Shown piece after piece: positions 8,510-18,122 of a stretch of 19,276 nt of DNA. Position 1 is the first letter of the stretch. Each line of letters begins with the position of its first letter. The DNA comes from Cochliopodium minus (taxonomy: Eukaryota; Discosea; Himatismenida; Cochliopodiidae): the NCBI GenBank assembly GCA_024220525.1, contig JAMYWO010000539.1:1-19276 (forward strand), in the 5' to 3' direction. The notes under the pieces were generated by a model. The model searched no databases and was not told where the DNA came from. It saw only the letters and a program-made list of their open reading frames with translations. Made by a program: the position numbers and the translations under genes.

Positions 8510-9370
8510 ATGAAAAATTTTTGCAATATCAAAATAACTTCTTCAATTTTTAAAACAAAATCAACATCAATACCTCTTATATTCAATAAATATATACCAT
8601 TAAAGAATAATATCAATTTATTTTATTCAAATAAAAGATATTTTGGAGATGAAAGAGATGTAAAGTTTACAAATGATAGATATGTGGAAGGAGATAAAAT
8701 AGAAGATAGAGTATTATACTTTTTTAAATAAAAAAATATTTTATTGTCTGATTTTCAACAACATATTAAAAAGATAGCAATAAAATATGAGAAAAGAAAT
8801 CCATATCTGCCATGGAATTGGGTATTAAACAATTTGGAAAGAAAACAATACGTCATCAGATCTTCTAAATTGCTCTATGAAAAGATCTACCAAAGAGTTA
8901 CAAAGACAGATATCAATCAGTTGTTGGATGAAGAGAAAATCACTTTTAATAATTGGTGGCTTATGATGTTATACAACATGTGGTTGGTGAATGTAAGAAT
9001 CAAAGCAATGAAAAAGGATGAAAATCTCAGACAAGAATTGCTCGATACATTCTTCTTGGATACAGAAGATAGATTGATCAAATTGGGATTCACCAATCCA
9101 TTTGCTCTTTCCAAACAATTGAAAGAATTCGCCTATATTTATCACGGAACATTCATTGCTTATGATGAAGGTTTGAAATCTAATGATATCGTTTTGGCAG
9201 AGGCTTTTTGGAGAAACATCTACATGATGAAAAATTGCAATGATGCTTACAGTTTATCCGTTTTGGTCAAGCATACCCACACTGAACTTTCTAATCTTTT
9301 TGAAATAACTGATGATGAATTGATGAGAGGTTACATCAAACTATCTGAACTCCCTTTTGATTATGAATAA
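8510..9370 (+). CDS. CBP3/UQCC1-like ubiquinol-cytochrome c chaperone
   Basis: Exons 8510-8710 and 8774-9370, joined in phase 0 by a 63-nt intron; 265 residues. The N-terminus (MKNFCNIKITSSIFKTKSTS) is rich in Lys/Ser/Thr with no acidic residue, as expected of a mitochondrial presequence. The conserved chaperone domain fills the C-terminal two thirds: NPYLPWNWVL, FNNWWLMMLYNMWLVNVRIK, TNPFALSKQLKEFAYIYHGT, AYDEGL, LAEAFWRNIY and LSVLVKHTHTELSNL. These follow the order of the family's motifs (Trp-rich helix; Y/F-x-G....YDEG; LA.A.WRN). CBP3/UQCC1 binds newly made cytochrome b for complex III assembly in the matrix. Length is normal. It shares a divergent promoter region with the GIGYF-like gene and lies 146 bp upstream of the D123 gene. 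A confident family call, and evidence for an aerobic respiratory chain. Confidence 0.88.
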
Positions 9371-9516
9371 AAAATTTATTTATATTCTAAGTATAATTAA
9401 TCAACTATTCAAAAGTTGATTCCTATCATCTTCATATCTTTACTTTATCAATAGCATATATAATTAAATAAAATTTTGATTGTTTTTACGGAAATATAAT
9501 AAGCTTCATAAACAAA

Positions 9517-12014
9517 ATGAAATTAGAAAAAGATCCTCTGGATTTGGAAGAATGGTATTATTAAAACTATACATCATAATTTCTTCAAAATTGACAATAA
9601 TTTCAAATCTTTTGTCAAAAATTTTTCAAGGTATCCTTCTTTATCTGAATTCACCTTCAAGACATCATTTTTGGAATTAACATTAGAAGAGGGCATTCTT
9701 ATTACCCAATTCTATGAAGATTTGAAGCAAAATACAAAGAGAATAGAAGGAGAAAAAGAAAAGATGTTGGAAAGATTAGAAGAAAGAATACAATTAGGTA
9801 ATTTTCACAACCTAAAAACAACCAAAAACAGAACAAAAGTTTTACTAAAATTTAAATTAATTTCTATTTTTAGAATCAATTTTTAAAACATTCAAATTAA
9901 AAATAGTTTTTTAATTTCATAAATAGAAATTGAAAAACTTGGATGTGAATCTGCTTTTGTAAGATTATCAACTAGATCACCCAAAGATGTAGCGTTAAGG
10001 TAAATAAAAAAGAATCCGAACAGATCTTATCTTATTTTCATTTGAAAAGATATCAATTGCAACAAACACAAGATTTGGTCAACGAGGAACTAAAAAGTTT
10101 AGGTGTAGAAAAAGATAATATTTACATAGACGAAATATTACAAGTTATAGCAATAATAAGGTGTTGCGCTAAATGGTAAAAAAATTTTTTTAAACAATTA
10201 GATGTTTAAAGAAATTTTTAAATTAAAGTTCATTTTTATTTTTATTTTTTATTTTTTATTTTTTATTTTTTTTTTTTCTTTTTTATTATTTTTTTTTTTT
10301 TTTATTTTTTATTTTTCACTTTTATTATTTTTATTTCATTTTTATTTTTTATTTTTTTATATTTTTTATTTTTTTATATTTTTTGTTTTTTATAATAGTA
10401 TGAAAAGCAAAAGTGGAAAAGATGCAGTATTCATGTTGAAGCATTCCGAGAGATCCTACCAAGATTTACTAAGAAGGACGATCAACCCAGAAAACTGGTC
10501 GATGAACTTAGTAATAAGAGAATGGGTAGAAATGGATCAAGGTTAACAAAAAAAAAATTTTTTTTTAATTTTAATTATTAAATAATTATTTTTCATAAAA
10601 TAAAAAAAGAATTGGAATTTAGAGGTTTTGTTAGTGATGGTATATTGACGGGTGTTACTCAATATTACAAGGGTAATAATTATTTTTTTTGATCATTTTT
10701 TTATTTTTATTTTTTTTTATTTTTATTTTTTTTATTTTTTTATTTTTTTTCTTTTTTTATTTGTATTATTTTGTTTTTTTTTTTTAATTTTATTTTATTT
10801 TTAAAACAGCTTGTTTTGTTCCATATTTGGTTCGAAATGAAATGAAGATTAAAAAAGAGATCCTCGATTTTTTCGAAAAGATAAAAGACAAAATAAAAAT
10901 AAACAGCTATGTCATCGATTTTGTAATAATCCCGACATTTAAAAAAAAAAAAATTTTTATTATCAATCTTCAATAATTTTTTTATTATCAATTTTAAAAA
11001 ATAGGTTTATATTAAAGAAAAAGTTTATTTGGTTGAACTGAATCACTTTGGGAAAACAGCAAGTTCATCGTAAGTTCATTTTATTTCACTATTTATTTTT
11101 ATAATTTTTATTAATTTTTTTGCAATATATATATAAATATTTTATTAATTTTTTTTTATTTATTTTTTAACCAATTATTTGTTAGCCTTTTTGATTGGGA
11201 AAAAGACAAGGAAGTGATGCACAAAGGACCTTTTGAGTTCAGAATTCTCCACAAACCTCCCAACAACATCAGAAATGTTATTGCAGGTCCTTTGAGAGCT
11301 CTTGTTGGTTGGAACAGCAATGAGATCATTGTGGAGGAGAAGTTGGATGGTTTCTGCCCTTTTTTCAAAAAATTCTCAAAGAAATTCGTTCTAGTAGAAA
11401 ATTTGAATATTTTCTTTGATTCTTTGTTTTCTGAAGCTAAATATTTCAAGAATGGAACTCAAATTTTCTTTGAAATTTCTCCATCTTTTTTAAATTCAAT
11501 AGGTAAAAACTATTTTTATTTTATTTTTATTTTTTCTTTTCTTTTTTCTTTTTTATCTTTTCTTTTTTTTTAAAATTTAGTTTATTTTTCTTTTTTTATT
11601 TCTTTTTCCTTTTTTTTCTTTTTTTTCTTTTTTCTTTTAAAATTTCCTTTTATTTTACTTTTTTTAGGTTCTTCTAAAAAAATTGGTGTTTCAAAGGACC
11701 AAAAGCAAAGAGTTTTACTTCCTTCTCTCATTTCCATCCTTCTTTTTGAGATTTGTTATCACAAGAAAGATTTTTTCAACGACAAGAACAAGTTTTCTTT
11801 TTACCAAGAAATTGTAAACAAATCTTATTCGTTTGTTTTTCGTTTGTTCAACTTGGATTCCCTTTCTTTTTTGAACAACAAACTTCCCAACAAAGATAAT
11901 GTTCAACTTCTATCGATTGAAATAGAAAACTGTTTGACCTTTCTTACTCAAAAACTTGAAATTACTTTAACCAAAAGTTATTCCAACAAAAAAGATAAAC
12001 AAAAAAAATAAATA
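9517..12014 (+). CDS. D123 family (CDC123-like) ATP-grasp protein with C-terminal extension
   Basis: Ten exons, all in frame: 9517-9554, 9631-9797, 9927-9999, 10050-10175, 10399-10541, 10610-10672, 10810-10922, 11005-11069, 11186-11502 and 11668-12014 (TAA 12012-12014); 483 residues. D123 marks run through residues 1-290: WYPSLSEFTFKT near the N-terminus, AFVRLSTRSPKDVALR, AVFMLKHSERSYQDLL, IREWVEMDQELEFRGFV, LTGVTQYY, SYVIDF, and VYLVELNHFGKT...LFDWEKD. These correspond to the nucleotide- and metal-binding residues of the ATP-grasp fold. CDC123 promotes eIF2 gamma-alpha assembly. The ST.SPKD and ELNHF versions place this nearer the divergent D123-like clade than canonical CDC123 (which has NWSSPKDA), so the eIF2 role is an inference. 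Odd: about 190 residues follow the domain, versus only a short tail in animal CDC123 (~336 residues). The extension is Phe/Lys-rich and not recognised. Introns are unusually many and T-rich. Confidence 0.85.
10222..10396 (+). repeat. T-rich low-complexity block inside D123 intron
   Basis: A near-uninterrupted run of T3-12 tracts separated by single A, C or G fills most of the intron between exons 4 and 5 of the D123 gene. Similar blocks lie in other introns of the window (300-480, 2666-2785, 3040-3250, 10680-10800). They give spurious Phe/Ile/Leu-rich open frames and are not coding. Confidence 0.8.
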
Positions 12015-12060
12015 AAAAATAAAATAAATAAAATAAATAAAATAAATAAAATAAATAAAA
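12011..12060. repeat. AT-rich minisatellite, period about 9 (AAAATAAAT)
   Basis: Directly after the D123 stop codon the sequence repeats AAAATAAAT about four to five times. It lies in the 3' UTR or the short spacer before LSm2. It is probably slippage-generated. Confidence 0.75.
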
Positions 12061-12094
12061 AAAATATAAAAAAAATTGTATTTATAAAGATTCA

Positions 12095-12558
12095 ATGGTA
12101 AAAATTTTTTTTGATTTTTCAATTCAAAAACACATTTGGGAAATTTTATTCATTATACTTTCGTTAGTTGTTTTATTCCTTTTTCAAAAGTTTGATTGGT
12201 AAAAAAATTACAGTGGAATTAAAAAATGATCTTCAAATCACTGGAACATTGCATTCTGTTGATCAATATTTAAACATCAAATTGACTGATATCAAAGTAG
12301 TAGATGAAGATAAATTCCCACAAATGGTAAAAGAAAAATATGATACAAGAAAAATTAACAATATATCAAATCCCTTTATTTAATAATCTCTTCATTTTAA
12401 TACCTTATACTTATCATACCCTATTTCTGATCAAGATGTCTGTTCAAAATTGTTTTATTAGAGGATCCGTTGTTAGATATGTTCAATTACCAAAAAGTTC
12501 TGTTGATACTGAATTATTGCAAGATTCTACCAGAATAGAATCAAAGAGAAGTTTTTAA
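12095..12558 (+). CDS. LSM2: LSm2, U6/decapping Sm-like ring subunit
   Basis: Three exons: 12095-12097 (the ATG alone), 12168-12326 and 12436-12558 (TAA 12556-12558); 94 residues, against 95 in human. After the Met, LFYSFFKSLIGKKITVELKN begins the Sm1 motif, followed by TGTLHSVDQYLNIKLTDIKV and then, in the last exon, NCFIRGSVVRYVQLP (Sm2). Nearly every conserved LSm2 residue is present, including the RNA-contact DQYLN and IRG. LSm2 belongs to both the nuclear LSm2-8 ring (U6 snRNA 3' end) and the cytoplasmic LSm1-7 ring (decapping, mRNA decay). The one-codon first exon is deduced from ATG|GTAAAAAT at 12095-12099 and the acceptor TTCGTTAG before TTG-TTT-TAT. Only 80 bp separate it from the D123 stop; it is convergent with the transthyretin-fold gene. 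Confidence 0.96.
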
Positions 12559-12696
12559 AATGGAAATAAAGAAATAAAGCATAATATATATTAAAACTTT
12601 TAATTCTGTCAATAGACAATCATCATAATCTATCTCATTGAAGATATTTGATTAATTTTTTTTTTTCACAGTGTATATTTTATTTTTTTCTCTTCT

Positions 12697-13053
12697 TTAC
12701 AAATTGGATAATTCTTGGACATAATTTTCTTTCATTTCAGTTCTTTCATTCTTGAATTCAAAATATGTGTTGTAAGAATAATCTGTTACCAATAAATTAT
12801 TGAGGATATTTTGATCAAGATTTTTCTTGATGAAAAATGGAATGATTATTTGTGGATAGAAATCATTTACTGAATGATAGATCAGCTTTGCAGTTTTCAT
12901 TTCATCATATTTTGGTATAGAAAACATTAAAAATCCTTTCTCATTCGTTATCTCTTCTTCTATCAATATATCATCCAAATATAATTCCACTTTTAATCCA
13001 TCAAATGCTTTTCCATTGGTTATATTTGTTATCTTTGATCCAATATAGTTCAT
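12697..13053 (-). CDS. Transthyretin/HIU-hydrolase fold protein lacking catalytic residues
   Basis: Single-exon ORF, 118 residues, the usual length of 5-hydroxyisourate hydrolase (HIUase). Framework motifs fit: NGKAFDGLKVELY (HIUase G.PA.G..VELY), ITNEKGFLMF (TN.DGR), NDFYPQIIIPF (.FFP.V.I.F) and NLLVTDYSYNTYFE (LLLSP.SYTTYRGS). But the residues that make the enzyme work are gone. The N-terminal S-T-H-V-L-D His is replaced (GSKITN), the YHVPLLL His is absent (NILNNLL), and the terminal YRGS is YFEF. HIUase acts after urate oxidase in purine degradation; animal transthyretin arose from it by losing these same residues and binds thyroid hormone. So this is probably a non-enzymatic family member, perhaps ligand-binding. 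There is no targeting signal. It is divergent with the FAD oxidase gene. Confidence 0.75.
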   Translation of the reverse strand: MNYIGSKITNITNGKAFDGLKVELYLDDILIEEEITNEKGFLMFSIPKYDEMKTAKLIYHSVNDFYPQIIIPFFIKKNLDQNILNNLLVTDYSYNTYFEFKNERTEMKENYVQELSNL

Positions 13054-13489
13054 TTTTTTTTTTAAAAAAATGTTAATCTAACATCAAAATTTCAAAGAAA
13101 GAATGGTAAATTTTAAAAGGAAAAATAGTTTGAATAATTATGCGAATCATACACTGTTATGTAAATATCATAAATCAAAAAATTAAAAAGAAAGAAATTT
13201 ATTCTTTTAATAAGTCAATAATCTTTTATTGTTGTTATTTTCTTTGAATAATGAGGATGAATTGAGAATTAAAAATTCCTCTCACTGCTTATCATTTTAA
13301 TTTTGGAAGAGATAGGATATAATATAAATTTAGCTTAATAGCTTAAAAAAAAATTTAAATAAGAAATTATAGAATTTCAAACTCCATAAATCAAAAGCAT
13401 AATGTGATTAAATTTAAATATAGACTTTTATTTAAAATATAAAAAAAAAAAATTCATTTAAAAACTCAAAAAAAAATAAGAAAAAGAAA
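13054..13489. promoter_or_regulatory. Divergent intergenic region (transthyretin-fold / FAD oxidase)
   Basis: 436 bp between two outward-facing start codons, expected to contain both promoters. It is AT-rich with short A- and T-runs. GAGAATTAAAAATTCCTCTC near 13265 is almost palindromic, with one extra C. I see no coding potential or known motif. Confidence 0.4.
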
Positions 13490-15304
13490 ATGACTGAAGA
13501 AAACAATGCATTCATCACTTTCAAGAAATCTTTATCTGCAAATTGGTAACATATTTGAACTTTAAACGAAAATTAATATTGAATATTATTTAAAATAGCA
13601 AAATAATCGATAGAGAAAACAAGAAATATGAAGATACCAAGAGAGTGTTTAATGGAGTCCACAACCACAAAAGACCATTGTTTATTGTCCAACCTTCAAC
13701 GACATCTGATGTAGTAAAATCAATAAAGTATGCAAGAGAAAACAACATTGAAATAGTGGCAAGAGGTACAAGAAATTTTTTTGAAAATATAAAAAAAAAT
13801 TTCATATTTATCAATAAATATATTCAACATATTTTTTTTTAAAGGTGGTGGGTAAAAATATAGAATAATAATAAAATATTTATCCTTTTGAAACTAATCT
13901 TTGTGTATTAGTCACTCTTTTGCTGGATACTCCATCGTTGATAATGGAATTGTTGTGGATTTTTCCAAGATGAGAGCAATCATTGTTGACAGAAAGACAA
14001 ACACAGCGATCATACAACCAGGTCTTTTGGGAAGAGATTTAGATCAAGAATTGAATCAGTACAATCTCTATTGCGTGACAGGTATTAAAAATTAACAAGA
14101 AATTTTTTTAAATAAAATATTAATGAATCTAAAATATTGAACAGTATAAAATTAATTTTTTTAAAAAATTTTTAAAACTTTTTTTTAAAGGAACTGTTAG
14201 CAATACAGGTGTCACTGGATTGATGTTACATGGAGGTTTTGGTATTCTTACAAACAGTACTGGATTTGCTTTGAAAAGCGTTTTGGAATTGGAAGTTGTC
14301 ACAGCGGACGGAGAGGTTTTGATTTGTAACGAAAATGAAAACAAGGAACTTTTCTGGGCAATGAAAGGATCTCCTTCCAACTATGGCATGGTCACTAGAA
14401 CCAAAATTCAATGCCATGAATTTAAAACTAAGAATGGGACAATTTATTCGGCACTCAGAGTCTATCCTTCTAATGGCATTTTTCTTAATTTTTTTTGTTT
14501 ATTTTTTTTTTTTGTTTATTTTGTTTATTTTAATTTAAGAATTTACAAATGTTGCCAATAATGTTCTTCAATATGTTCCCAAATTTTCTGAGAATGCTTT
14601 TGTCAATTTTTTGAGCACCGTTATGAAAGATCAAAGAGTTACAGTCGTCACTTGTTATTACAATGGTGAGCAAGAACAAGCTGAAAAAGAATTGGAGCCA
14701 GTTTTGTCATTTGGAATTCCAATCATGAGTCAATCTGGTATTTGTTTTTAAACAAAATTTTAAACAATTTTTATTAAAATTAAAACAATTTTTTTAAAAA
14801 GGAATGGCACCTTATACATTTATCCAACAATCTATTGACCACATGTTCCCTTACTACAATTTGTATTACGAAAAAGCAACCTCAGGCAAATTTAAAGAAG
14901 GCGCCATCGAATACATTCAAAAAAGAGTTTTGGAATCAGAAAATGGCGACAACTTTAGCATCATGGTCGCTCCTATGACTCACCACGCTTACGACAATAC
15001 AGGCGGATGTTTTTCTCTTCATAAATATAACAATGGATACTTTGTTGTTACGGATGTTAATGTTGCACCCAATGAAGTTGAAGCTTATCACAAAGCATCT
15101 AATTTTATGAAATCCTTTTGGAAAGATTTTGAGAATCATATCGATTCTTTTGATACCATTTATCTCAATTTTTTGATGGAGGATGATGTCAACAAGATTC
15201 AAGTTTTTGGCGATTCTACTTCTACTCTTAGAGATTTGAAGAAGAAATTTGATCCTACCAACTTTTTCAGGAAATCCATCAAGAACCATGATTTGACTAA
15301 TTAA
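13490..15304 (+). CDS. FAD-linked oxidase (PCMH/berberine-bridge-enzyme type)
   Basis: Seven exons: 13490-13545, 13599-13765, 13845-13851, 13912-14081, 14191-14475, 14540-14737 and 14802-15304 (TAA); 461 residues. The FAD-binding PCMH domain has RPLFIVQPSTTSDVVKSIKY, VARGGGHSFAGYS (His of GGGHS is the usual covalent 8-alpha FAD site), NGIVVDFSKM, AIIQPG, and TGTVSNTGVTGLMLHGGFG. The second, cysteinyl FAD link of berberine bridge enzymes is absent (Ser in place of the Cys of VCPTVG). The C-terminus has the BBE pattern FGDSTSTLRDLKKKFDPTNFF. Members oxidise sugars, alcohols or aromatics with O2; the substrate is unknown. There is no signal peptide, so it is likely intracellular. Notable: the third exon is 7 nt and supplies part of GGGHS, and the fifth intron starts GC rather than GT. 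The domain order leaves little doubt of the family. Confidence 0.92.
13845..13851 (+). other. 7-nt micro-exon (GTGGTGG) in FAD oxidase
   Basis: It is flanked by AAAG acceptor (13843-13844) and GTAAAA donor (13852). Joining AGA-G, GTGGTGG and T-CAC gives R-G-G-G-H-S, the invariant FAD-binding motif. Without it the frame shifts and the motif is lost. Confidence 0.88.
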
Positions 15305-16156
15305 TCTTTACTCTCATCATGTTTTAATTAAAAATTCTTTTTTTTCTTCATTTTTGATTTTGTGAATGTATATAAAATAATGGAACCTTGGATAATTTGA
15401 ATCCTAAAACCTTTTTGACACCATTTTTGGATGGATTATCAGAAAACTCAAATTTTAGTTTTTCATTTTTTTTGTGGTGAAAGATTGATAGGAGAAAGAT
15501 CTCATTTAACTTAATACTTGTTTTTAGTGCAGATTAGAAAAGGAATTCAATCCTTTTTTTACCATAAATTTTAATTTCACAACTAATATTTTTTTTTTAA
15601 TTCCTCAAAATCTGCTTTTTTTTTAGATCTTCTTTCCAGATTTTCTCAAAATCTAAAAATCAAAAATTATTTGAGAAAAGAGGGGAATTTTAAATTTTTA
15701 TTTGATTTTAATTTTTGTGAACTTGAGACAAAAATTATAAAATAAATATTAATTTTTAAATTATATAAATTTTTTTAAAGAGAAAAATAAATGATTATTA
15801 AAAAAAAGATATCCTTTTTTTTTTAAACACTTTAAATCTAATTAAAGAATTATGACAAGATTTTGAATCAAAGGAAGACTAATTTTGAGGAAATGCGGTA
15901 AAGAAATTTCTTATTTTGAAGTTATTTAATAATATTTAAATTTTATCACTGAAAAAATTTAAAATTTAAAAAAATAATAAATAAAAAATAAAAAATATTT
16001 AATAACGCGTTAATAAATTAAAATAATTTTACTCAAAGATTGTGCAAAGATCCAAAGAATTGCTTTTAAATAAAACTTTTTCAAAATCAAATTTAAAAAA
16101 TAAAAAAAAAAAAGTAAACTTTTTAAAAAAAAAACTTAAAAGAAGAAAAAAAAAAA
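15305..16156. other. 852-bp intergenic region, FAD oxidase to secreted protein
   Basis: No confident gene. A short stretch near 15345-15475 is open on both strands (plus GTLDNLNPKTFLTPFLDGL; minus SKNGVKKVLGFKLSKVPLF, ending near 15347) and could be an isolated exon. At 15638-15679 there are overlapping inverted repeats. The last 150 bp are AT-rich with long A-runs before the next start codon. The rest shows nothing recognisable. Confidence 0.5.
15638..15679. repeat. Overlapping inverted repeats
   Basis: AGATTTT-CTC-AAAATCT (15638-15654) is a perfect 7-bp palindrome with a 3-nt centre. TTTTCTCAAA (15641-15650) is also the exact reverse complement of TTTGAGAAAA (15670-15679). The two hairpins are mutually exclusive. 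A CTCAAAATCT copy also occurs at 15604-15613. Possibly the 3' end structure of a transcript; function unknown. Confidence 0.55.
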
Positions 16157-17711
16157 ATGATGAAAATACTCTTCATACTATTGGCTTTCATGGCAGTGGG
16201 AATTTACTCACAAACAGTTCAAGTAGATCTTTCTGTTTCTTTGTAAGAAAAAAAAAGAAAATTTAAAATTTAAATTTCATAGAGGAGAAATTTATGAAAA
16301 AATTTTTCTTTAACAGGAGTGTTGCTGCAACCTCATCTTCTAGTGATTTCAGAAAAAGAAATACAACTGCAAGATTAGTATCCACTAGTTTAATCAACGG
16401 AGCATTGATCAAGAGTTATGAATTAACAAAAACAAATGGACAATCAAACTTTGATGCAATCAGATTCGGAATATATGGTAAAAAAAATTTCTATATAAAA
16501 AAAATGTTAAATTTTTCACAATTTATTTGATTTTAACTTTAAAAAGCTATCAATCCTGTTCTTGGATTGGGAGGTGTTGCTCCTACTGCTACTGGTGCTT
16601 ACTATGAAAGAGAATCATCTGTTTCAAATACTACTGGAGACAAAGCTGGTAAAAAAAAAAACAATAAAAAAGTCACTTTCGAAATTAATATTCCTTTCGG
16701 AAATATCGAAAAATTTAAATTCTAACGGAAAAAAAAAAAATATAAAATCACAAATATAAATCTTAAAAATAATTTCTTTATTTCTCCTCTTAAAGGTATT
16801 GATTATGATGTCAGTTCCTCTTTGAACTATCAAGCTATCAGATTGTTCAGCTTGGAAGAATTGGATGCAAATGGAAATGTAGTAAAAACAATTGGATTGA
16901 ACTCTGTTTCTTGGTCTGTGAAATCAACCAACATTGGAAACTCTGATAGCCAAAATGATTTGCCAAGAATGAGCTTGGAAGGATCCTCTAATGGAATCAA
17001 CATGCAAGTCTACTATATCGCCACCTCCAGCTATGGATATCTTTCTGTAACTGGTTACTCCAACTTGCTTCTTCCTCCAAAAGGACTTGAAATCATATTC
17101 TATGCTGATTTGAGCGGATATACTTATGCAAACAGCAACAATCGTTTGAGGTAAAAATTACAATTTAAAAATTAAAAAAAATTAAAACCCTTTTTTTTCT
17201 TCTTTAAAAGACTTGTAACTTATACTGTCACTGGAAGTGCTTCCAGATCTGCTAATGTCTCTTCTTCTGTTACCAACATTCCAAAGAGAGTAGCTTCATA
17301 CATCACCACTACTTTGAATGGAGTATCCTCTGGTGTAAGATTTGATGGTTCCATTGCATACAACGGTAACCAAGTTTCTGTCAATGCAAACTTGACTGTA
17401 CAAACTCCATCTTTGAGCTCTATTTTCTCTGGTGTTGATGCAGCTCTCCAAATTAGTGCTATTCTTGGAGCTAACGCACAAGGTAACAATTTTCTGTTTT
17501 TTTTTGTTTACTTTTTTTAACCTTTGTTTTTTTTTTAACAAAAATAGTTACCAGAACTGATGTTGCTTTCCCTGTTAATGCTAACGGAAAAGTTATCTAT
17601 GATCCTCAAATGTATTTTGGTTCTGATGTTAATACTCAAAGTGCAAACAGCTCTGTTACTTTTGTCATCAGTTTTATTCTCATGGCTCTTCTCTTTGTTC
17701 TTCAATTTTAA
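16157..17711 (+). CDS. Secreted, probably membrane-anchored protein of unknown family
   Basis: Six exons, all in frame: 16157-16242, 16317-16477, 16547-16648, 16796-17150, 17211-17482 and 17548-17711 (TAA 17709-17711); 379 residues. MMKILFILLAFMAVGIYSQ is a clear cleavable signal peptide. The mature part is Ser/Thr/Asn-rich with alternating hydrophobic patterns typical of beta-sandwich surface proteins (MQVYYIATSSYGYLSVTGYS, GLEIIFYADLSGYTY). It has several N-glycosylation sequons and no Cys in the parts I read. The C-terminus ends SANSSVTFVISFILMALLFV plus LQF: a hydrophobic tail with almost nothing after it, as in GPI-anchor signals (small residues SANSS before the tail) or a tail-anchored helix. 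No family is recognised. The first of two adjacent ATGs was taken as start. Codons are richer in G+C than the flanks, as expected of an expressed gene. Confidence 0.85.
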
Positions 17712-18122
17712 AATAATTTACTTTTCTTGTTTAATTAATAGCGTATATTAAAAAAATTTTGAAAATTTTTTAAAAAAAACTTTCAATTTCTGATTTTTGA
17801 GTTTGCTAAATTGTTTCTTCTTTTTGAGTTTGCTTGACCTTCTTTAACAAATAGAGTTACTCATAAACATTTTGGGAGATCGGCGGAATTTTTGATACAA
17901 AATGGTTTTGGGATAAGAGAAATGTATTTATGCTGAATTAATTAGCATGATCGACCCATAAATTTTTTCAAAAATAGATTTTCCTTTTCAAACTTCTTGT
18001 CGTTTTACAAATCTGAAGCTGCCAGCCTTTAAAACTGATCAAATTTCAAGAATTTTCTTTCAATTTGAATTAATACAAATAATTTGAGTTTCAAAAAAAA
18101 AAAAAAAAAATAAAAAAAAAAA
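17712..18122. other. 411-bp intergenic region with relatively GC-richer island
   Basis: No ORF worth calling. A direct repeat of TTTTTGAGTTTGCT occurs at 17794-17807 and 17821-17834. From about 17860 to 18030 the sequence is visibly less AT-rich (GGGAGATCGGCGGAATTTTT, GCATGATCGACCC, GAAGCTGCCAGCC) and includes the near-palindrome ATGCTGAATTAATTAGCAT (17930-17948). This could be a promoter or a small non-coding RNA. The end is an A-rich run up to the SPRY gene start. Confidence 0.45.

Noticed and set aside
14936-15289. Minus-strand ORF of 117 codons
   Set aside because: Antisense to the last exon of the FAD oxidase, which has clear family motifs.
17220-17541. Minus-strand ORFs opposite the secreted-protein gene
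   Set aside because: Antisense shadows; the plus-strand frame is continuous across six matching splice junctions.
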